The notes below the pieces were generated by a model that was not told the origin of the DNA, searched no databases, and saw only the letters and a program-made list of their open reading frames with translations. Shown one piece after another: positions 37,396 through 64,000 of a DNA stretch of 64,000 nucleotides. How positions within the stretch are numbered: position 1 is the first letter of the stretch; each line of letters opens with the position of its first letter. The DNA comes from Pycnopodia helianthoides (Eukaryota; Echinodermata; Asteroidea; Forcipulatida; Asteriidae), in assembly GCA_032158295.1 (NCBI GenBank), contig CM063256.1, forward strand, positions 4,946,034-5,010,033, written 5' to 3'. The position numbers and the translations under genes are program-made.

Positions 37396-38124
37396 ACGTC
37401 TGAGCTACAAGACATGCAGTCTAATGGAGATGTTCTTGAACACTAAGTCCTGTTAATTGTTGAGTGGGTATACTCATCACCATGATCAATGTTTCCATTG
37501 ATAACAAACAAGTTGTCCACCCTTTTTGAAATAATTTTGTTTTTTCAATTTCTAACTTTTTACAGAGAATTTGCACTTAAATCAAATGACTAATAATAAT
37601 GCCAATGACTAATAATACATACACAAAAGCATGATCACTGATCACATGATCACATTCAGGTGCATGAACTCATTGATGAAATGTTGATTTATTAGTCAGA
37701 AGCAATCAAGATTTTGACAGTTGATTTGACTTGACTTTATTTTGACATATGCTTGGATTTAGCTATCAGAACCATTTTCCTGTCAGCAAACAATTGTAAA
37801 GGAATAACTTTGGTCTCAATATTCCAGATACCAGTATAGAATTTTTTGGGGGAAAAGAAATAACTTGGGGCCAAATATGTTGTCCATCTTAAAATAGTTG
37901 CTCACTAAGTATTATTGTGATTTTTACAAACAGTGTCTTTCCACTGTGCCTTTGGCATATTTAATACTACAACATTCAACATAAATTATCAATTATTGTA
38001 AATACTGCTTTATGTTGAGGTGATCAAAAGACACTTTATATCAACTGCCATGTCCCCTTTGTTTGGGCTAGCCTTTTTAACTACAAAGAAGTAACTGTTC
38101 ATCGTTTTCACCTGGTGATATCTA

Positions 38125-38456
38125 GGGAGCTCTGGAAGTGCCATTCAACTTGTTGAGATCCTGAGATAATTTACTGCAGGATGAGGACATCATTAATGTA
38201 AGATGACAACATCCCGAGATAGTTTATCTCAGGATGACAACATCCTGAAAGTAGGATGTTGTCCTTCCAAGATAATTTATCCTGGGATCTCGAAATCTCC
38301 ATGATGAATTATTTCAGGAAGTCCACATCTTGCTTCAGGATGTTGTCACTTCGAGATAAATCATCTTAGGATGTCGCCATCTTGCGTTTATGATGTCATC
38401 ATCATCCTGCAGTGAAATATCTCAGGAACATGTCGGATGGCACTTCCAGAGCTCCG
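38125..38456. mobile_element. MITE with 19 bp perfect inverted repeats
   Basis: GGAGCTCTGGAAGTGCCAT at 38126-38144 has its exact complement at 38437-38455. The adjacent bases on both sides include TA (38123-38124 and 38457-38458), which would fit a Tc1/mariner-type TA duplication. The inside is made of diverged direct and inverted copies of a motif like 'gatgacaacatcctgagata'. No coding capacity. Confidence 0.75.
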
Positions 38457-39848
38457 TAGGTACCAATCTGGAGACTAGCAAACCATTAGAATGATATTGA
38501 CTGGTCAGTCAGTGCACAGATTGGATGCATTCATCATGGATTGAATTGAAGGCTAGCATAGTTCCTATATCATTCACAACTCTTTGGTCAGTGCACTCGA
38601 GGGTTAAAGCCGTTTCAATTTTTTTTAAATTTCTTCATCTCCATTATTATGTGCTGATACTCATCAATAAAAAACAAACTTAATTGGGTCAGAAATGATA
38701 CAGAAAGCCTTGAGCCGCTGGGATGTAAACTTGAAGCGTTCTGTTTGTGGGTCAAGTATAAGATCCCTGGAACACAGTCAGTGCCTGCTCACTCCAGGCA
38801 TGCAACTTTTCCTCGGATCAGCTGATTTCCTCTTTTTTATTCTCAGTTTTACCATTCAAAATTGAAAAATACTGTACAAAATCATTGAAATTTTGTAATT
38901 TCCTCTTTTTTGGTGAAGTTACAGTTGCATGCCTGTCACTCTTAACTCATATTGGTGCTAGTTATCTCTTACCTGTGGTGCTTTGTTTTCTACTGAGGTT
39001 GAAAAAGCATTATTTCTTTTCAACAATTGGACAAAAATACCTTTCACAATGCCAAGTTTATTCATGCTCAAGTGCCCCCAATACATTGACATGTTACAAA
39101 TATTGCCAGCCTGTATGTGGTCCATAGTTGAGTAAAACCAGGGCACGGGCAAAGCCCAAACTCTGCTCTTGAAGGATTCTTTCTACTCATAAAGCTTAGT
39201 GAATGTGTATATGAGGAAAGACTTGCTTCATATTTATCAAATTAGTTCCCAAAAACTTGCCGTTTGTGAGAATGAGAGGACATTATACGATAACATATTC
39301 ATAGGTCCGGATCCATGATTAATTTCTTCCAAATACTTTAGTTTAAACTTGGATTAACTTACTTGTCTATTTCTTTAAAAAAAATTGTGGAATTTGTGGT
39401 AACGAATAGTTTTCTTCATGTATCGAGATCACCTTCCTTCATAAAAGTTTACAATTTCTAAGGAACTCAGGAGATTTGTCTTTTTTGTTTTTGAAAATGG
39501 AAAATCATATAAAAGTGTTTATTTTGTTAGAACCAGATGTGGTATGTACGCCGAATGTATATTATATTTTGTAACCTGCTTTTAGTTTTTTATATCGAAC
39601 ATGTCAAGGTATATTACAGTTATCATGGTTACTTGTTTTAGTAGTTATTTATGTACATATATTAACTTATTGGATAATAGTCAATTTTCACTGCAAACTT
39701 ACATTCACTGGGACAATTTGATAGAGCTGACTACAATTCCCAGCTTTACAGAGAGTGTTATGTTTATTGTTTATGATTGGTGTTTCGTTGATTTATGCTA
39801 TAAGTATACTTGATAAGTAAGATTTTCTGCTTGGCAAATCAATGAAAC

Positions 39849-40199
39849 AAGGCCCTGTACACTATTGGTAAAATCGAAAAACACAAATATTCACGGATTC
39901 ACACATAACTTACATGATTTAAAGTAAGTAATGGTAGAAAGGGTTCCTTAAAATATTTCTGCCTAAAAAGCTATCGTTTATGAGAAATTAGTAAAACAAT
40001 AGTTTTTATCACGTGTGATAAAAACTTGATGTTTGAAAAAACAGAAAACACATAAGGTTTCTTTTGACTGTTTTCTCGTGACCTCGATGACCAATTGAGC
40101 TCAAACCTTCACAGGTTTGTTTGTTCATGCATATGTTGAATCACACAAAATGTGGACACTAATTTTGGAGCTGTTACCAAAAGTGTACAATACCTTTAA
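39849..40199. mobile_element. TTAA-flanked MITE, family B copy 2
   Basis: Left end 'aaggccctgtacactattggt', right end 'accaaaagtgtacaatacctttaa'. It shares internal blocks with 37047-37395. It is diverged, which indicates an older insertion. Confidence 0.65.
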
Positions 40200-41825
40200 G
40201 CGATTAAGTTCAAAATTTTGCTCAGCAGAGAAAAAGGTTGCCTAGCAGAAACTGGTGACCAACCAGAATGCCATTTGATGTATATTACCTCTAACTGGTT
40301 CACTGTTGTGTTTTTTCCCTTGAATTGAAGCTAAGATGATTGTCTGTTTTATGACAATTTGGTATCTTAAGTAATATTATGGATACACGGCTATGCTTTT
40401 AAAATAACAATTCCTGTTTCACATTGAGTTAGTGTGCATGACTATAGTGTGTGCTACTGTGTGTTTTATAGTTCAACAGTGGTGTTAGAAAATATATGTA
40501 AATTTTAACTGGTTTTATCATGAAATTTTTTCATACAATAAAAATGTATTAGTTTGAACACAGCAGGTGCTTTGTATTGTTAGCAAAGCAGAACTCAATG
40601 TGTTTATGATTCCTAGTCTGACTTCTGAACAATGCATTGACATCACACTGTTAGTTTACAAAGAGTTTATTGTGTGTGATAAGAATACGTTAGTGATTGT
40701 ACCAATGATAACAATGATTTCCCTTTTGTTTAGAAATTGACTTTAGTTACACATTAAGTGGACTGTATATAGCAAGTCATTTTCTAGGGATGATTATATT
40801 TAAGTTTTCAGAAATGTGAAATGAAATTTGTCTCGTTCATTTAGTGATTGACCTCATGTGAACTACACCACGGAATGACAGTATGCAAACCTTCAACATT
40901 TAAGTGTAAATGTTTTTTAATTGAACCAAAAAATTATAAGTGTAAATAGATGCACTGCTGTGTGTATTTCGTTTTAAAAAACATGGAAACTGAGTTTAAA
41001 TATTGCAGTATTCCTAAGGTACGGTATTAATTATTGTAAGGTTTATTACATCATGGTTCATTTGGAAGAGTAAGTTCACATTCCCAAGTTTCCAATAAAC
41101 ACACCATTCATCCAGCCTATGACCGTGTCATCAAGTAGTGTGGTCATGTTGGAGTGAAATCAACAAAATGTAGTGCTTGTTATTGTCGGGATTTGGTTAT
41201 CTTGATTGATGTTCGTTTTGGAAATGTTTCTCTGGATCATTACTACTTGTATGATATTCATATACCATGTCACTTTTTATTTTACAAAAAAGTGACCTTG
41301 TACATTCCACTGCCCTTCTTGGCAGGCAAGCTACTGCACTGGTCATACAAAAAAATGTGCTCTTTGTATCGTAATTACCACATAAAATCAAGAATTATCA
41401 AAAAAATAGTGAAGCAAGTTTTGAGATGCACAATACCAATTTCCTCAAATGTAGATAAAAGTTGAACTGTGCCATTTCCATGAAATTCAAGATTATATTT
41501 TATTCAATTGAGCTGTGTATAAATTGTACCTGCAGGCTCTGTGTCTCTTCTGTAATGTAATGTCACAGGTTACAATGGTCTATGATCAGGGAACAATTTT
41601 GGTCAGACAATCTTCGAGTCCCTTGAACTCATAATCACTACATGTACCATCATTCCTGATGCAGCAGCTAGAAGTGTGCAGCCGAAGTCTACAGCCCAAT
41701 CCCATAAACCTAGCTAAGTACAAAAATAACACCAATGCTTTGATTCACCTCAGCCCTTATACATTGTAGCCAACCAAAAATATCACCAAACCGTGTTCCT
41801 ATACGTGAGCCTTGACATTTGACCT

Positions 41826-41985
41826 GTGGATGTGAACTCATCACTGCATCCTAGACCTTTGACCTTTTCACCCCTAAAACAATCCTAAGTTTCCTTTCCC
41901 TTAGAGCAACCCCCACCCAAGTTACAAGTCCAAATTTCACTTCCATCTTCAGTTACGGTCCGGAAACCACGGATGCCGTAGGCAA
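41826..41985 (-). repeat. Inverted copy of the ZnT1-intron 149 bp repeat
   Basis: Read on the minus strand it gives 'ggtttccggaccgtaactg', 'tttggacttgtaacttgggt', 'ggaaacttaggattg' and 'aaaaggtcaaaggtctagga', which align with the repeat unit at 26470-26960. Confidence 0.75.
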
Positions 41986-42007
41986 TGATATTACCTCTTT
42001 CAGCTTA

Positions 42008-42212
42008 TAGGGCTGAGGGGTAAAAACTAGCTTAACAAAATTATGCTGACCAGAATAAGGTTTAATGGGTGTTAATTTTAACAGCCCAAAAGCCTTAAGG
42101 TTACCAGCAGAAAAAAACTTTTTCACATGTACTATCTGTGACTGGTATCCTGCTCATTTTTGCTCAACAGCAAATTGTGCTTAAGCAACTCAATGAAATT
42201 GGGCCCAGGTGA
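42008..42212. mobile_element. Family C MITE, partial left end
   Basis: Contains 'attatgctgaccagaataagg', 'ctgtgactggtatcctgctc' and the right end 'actcaatgaaattgggccca'. The left terminus is degraded. Its internal order shows what the interrupted copy at 28649-29395 looked like before it was split. Confidence 0.65.
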
Positions 42213-42448
42213 TAGACAAAGAGCAAGAAAGTTGGCTCAATCCAATTAACCTCAAACAAGATGAGTACCAAAGCACCTTCTATAACAAAGCCCCCTTGAA
42301 GAAGGCTGAAGGTCCATCCCTCTTGATGACCTACTTCTAGATCTTGCTCCAGCAACCCAACGTTCCCTTGTACAGGATGTCTTTGCGATCAGAATACATC
42401 ATCATGCAACGATGAATGGTGACAAAGGGAGTAGCTGACCACAGCAGA

Positions 42449-42647
42449 CCAGGGCCCAATTTCATAGAGCTGCTTAAGCAGAAAATACTGCTTAACAATT
42501 GTCCGCTAAGCAGGAATGAGCAGGATACCAGTCATAAATTGTACATGTAACATGGTAGTTTGGCCAGTAACCTTATTCTGGTAAGCATAATTTTGTCGTG
42601 CTTAGCTACTTTTTATGCTTAAGCAGCTCTATGAAATTGGGCCCAGG
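42449..42647. mobile_element. Family C MITE, best-preserved copy
   Basis: About 200 bp with near-perfect inverted ends: 'gggcccaatttcatagagct' at 42452-42471, continuing 'gcttaagcagaaa', against the right end 'gcttaagcagctctatgaaa', continuing 'ttgggccca'. It forms a long hairpin and has no coding capacity. Confidence 0.8.
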
Positions 42648-42809
42648 TGGTAATGGTCTGGGCGATCATCCAGCTTCCAAAAGTTGTTTTACTCAACTAG
42701 AACCAGTGACTTTAATGTGTCACAATGTTCAGACAAACTCGGTCAGTCTGTGACACATGCTCAGCCTCTGACCTTTCCCATTAAATTAGCAGCTCTAACG
42801 ATGAAAGAG

Positions 42810-43780
42810 GTATTCAACTTTTGCAAACAATTTTTATTTGTGATAGAAATTTAAAAAACACAATGTAAATTATACATTCACAAAACCATCAATTTTAATA
42901 TCCACTGATTACGACAGCTTCGTAGATAACACTTTAAAAAACTAAACATCAAAATTAAATCAAATAAATCTGAAACCAATTAAAGTTGTAAAGCAAAAAC
43001 AAATCATAAATAAACTAAAGGTATGTCACTTTTGTAGGACACTTGTCGAATTAAACCTTAAACTTATAAACATATATTTACAGGGACCCATTTGAATTGC
43101 AGGGGCACATTCTCTATATTTATATGCTTTTATAAAGCTCTTTAATAACAATCCTACTGATTTTCTGAGGGCAAAATTTAGAATTTGAAATTGACTTTAA
43201 ATAAGAAAATATAATGTCTGCACAGCATAAAAAAAAAACTAGTAACATTTGAATTTGGCTTTTTCTTTTTTTTGTGTGTGTGTGTGAGGAAGAGGAATCA
43301 AAATTTCAAATTTATTATCAAATAAAATATTATTGATGCGTTCTAAGAATACTTCCATAATACTTCCAATTCTCAAACCGATAAATCTCACTACTTTCAA
43401 ACCACTGATGATAATGCCAACTTCTATCTACTATTGAGCACATGGCACCACTAATTTACAAGTCACTTTTCCTAATGATGCTTCACAAAAAGTCCTCAAG
43501 TGTAACTTTAATTCAATCCCCTCCAAAATGTTACAAAATATTCCAAACTGTTTTAAAATCTTGTCATGTTGATGGCTTTAAAAAATGAAGTTATTTTCCA
43601 ACTTTTCGTTAAAAAAACCAAAAATTTCACTCAGTTTCTTTTGCTTTTTCGTTTTGTTTTCCTCATGAAAAAATAATAATAATCAATAATAATAATAAAT
43701 ATTGGAAATATTTGGCAAAAAATAATTTTAAAAACAGTTATAGTTTGAAACTGTAAGGTTTTCTTTCATCTCAGATGAAA
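42810..43780 (-). other. 3' UTR of the kinase-like gene
   Basis: AT-rich sequence downstream of the stop at 43781-43783 with no further exon. A candidate polyadenylation signal AATAAA (minus strand) is at 42833-42838, which would give a 3' UTR of about 960 bases. Confidence 0.5.

Positions 43781-64000
<20,220 letters not shown>

Larger units (their letters stand above)
35647..40560 (+). other. Probable long 3' UTR / downstream region of ZnT1
   Basis: No further exon is seen. Candidate polyadenylation signals AATAAA are at 40537-40542 and 41094-41099, so the 3' UTR could be about 4.9-5.4 kb. An earlier site (for example after the AATAAA at 36946-36951) is equally possible. The stretch contains an imperfect inverted repeat around 'caaatattgactgcttt' (36188-36285) and the elements at 37047-37395, 38125-38456 and 39849-40199. 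Confidence 0.35.
40561..42810. other. Region between two convergent genes
   Basis: The 3' ends of the zinc exporter (plus) and the kinase-like gene (minus) face each other here. No coding exon is seen. It contains the inverted copy of the 149 bp repeat (41826-41985) and two family C elements (~42008-42212, 42449-42647). Confidence 0.5.

Overview
The window is animal nuclear DNA. It is AT-rich, has long introns with GT/AG boundaries, and is crowded with short transposon remnants, tRNA-derived SINE-like repeats and minisatellites. Several repeat families look, from memory, like ones common in echinoderm and particularly sea star genomes: the 'gggcccaatttcatagagctgc' family, the TTAA-flanked ~350 bp family and the 'gagaaagactctgc' motif. 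A sea star is therefore the best guess, but no species is proven.

Layout. 1-21.4 kb: no convincing gene. It holds a G-rich minisatellite (768-1665), a small minisatellite (4543-4735), an intact hAT-type MITE with an 8 bp target duplication (9808-10493), one orphan exon-like segment on the minus strand (14040-14162) and a CR1/L2-type retrotransposon tail (17150-17425). 21.5-40.5 kb, plus strand: a complete SLC30A1/ZnT1-type zinc exporter. It has eight coding exons (26181-35646, 434 residues), a probable non-coding first exon ending at 21999, and three metal-response-element cores at 21494-21723. 42.8-64 kb, minus strand: the 3' part of a receptor-tyrosine-kinase-like gene whose 5' end is outside the window. 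Thirteen exons are visible, giving about 770 residues. A Ser-Arg-Pro heptad region and a previously unfamiliar 'QQAM-GGK' repeat region precede a tyrosine-kinase domain whose DFG motif is lost. A 10 kb array of a 22 bp minisatellite (52606-62772) fills one of its introns.

The two genes are convergent. Nothing indicates that they work together. ZnT1 would export cytosolic zinc and is probably induced by zinc through MTF-1-type sites. The kinase-like protein looks like a signalling pseudokinase or very atypical kinase with long low-complexity juxtamembrane repeats. The main points for a second look are the kinase degeneration, its novel repeat region, a one-base phase mismatch between two of its exons, and the higher-order structure and possibly unpolished centre of the 10 kb array.
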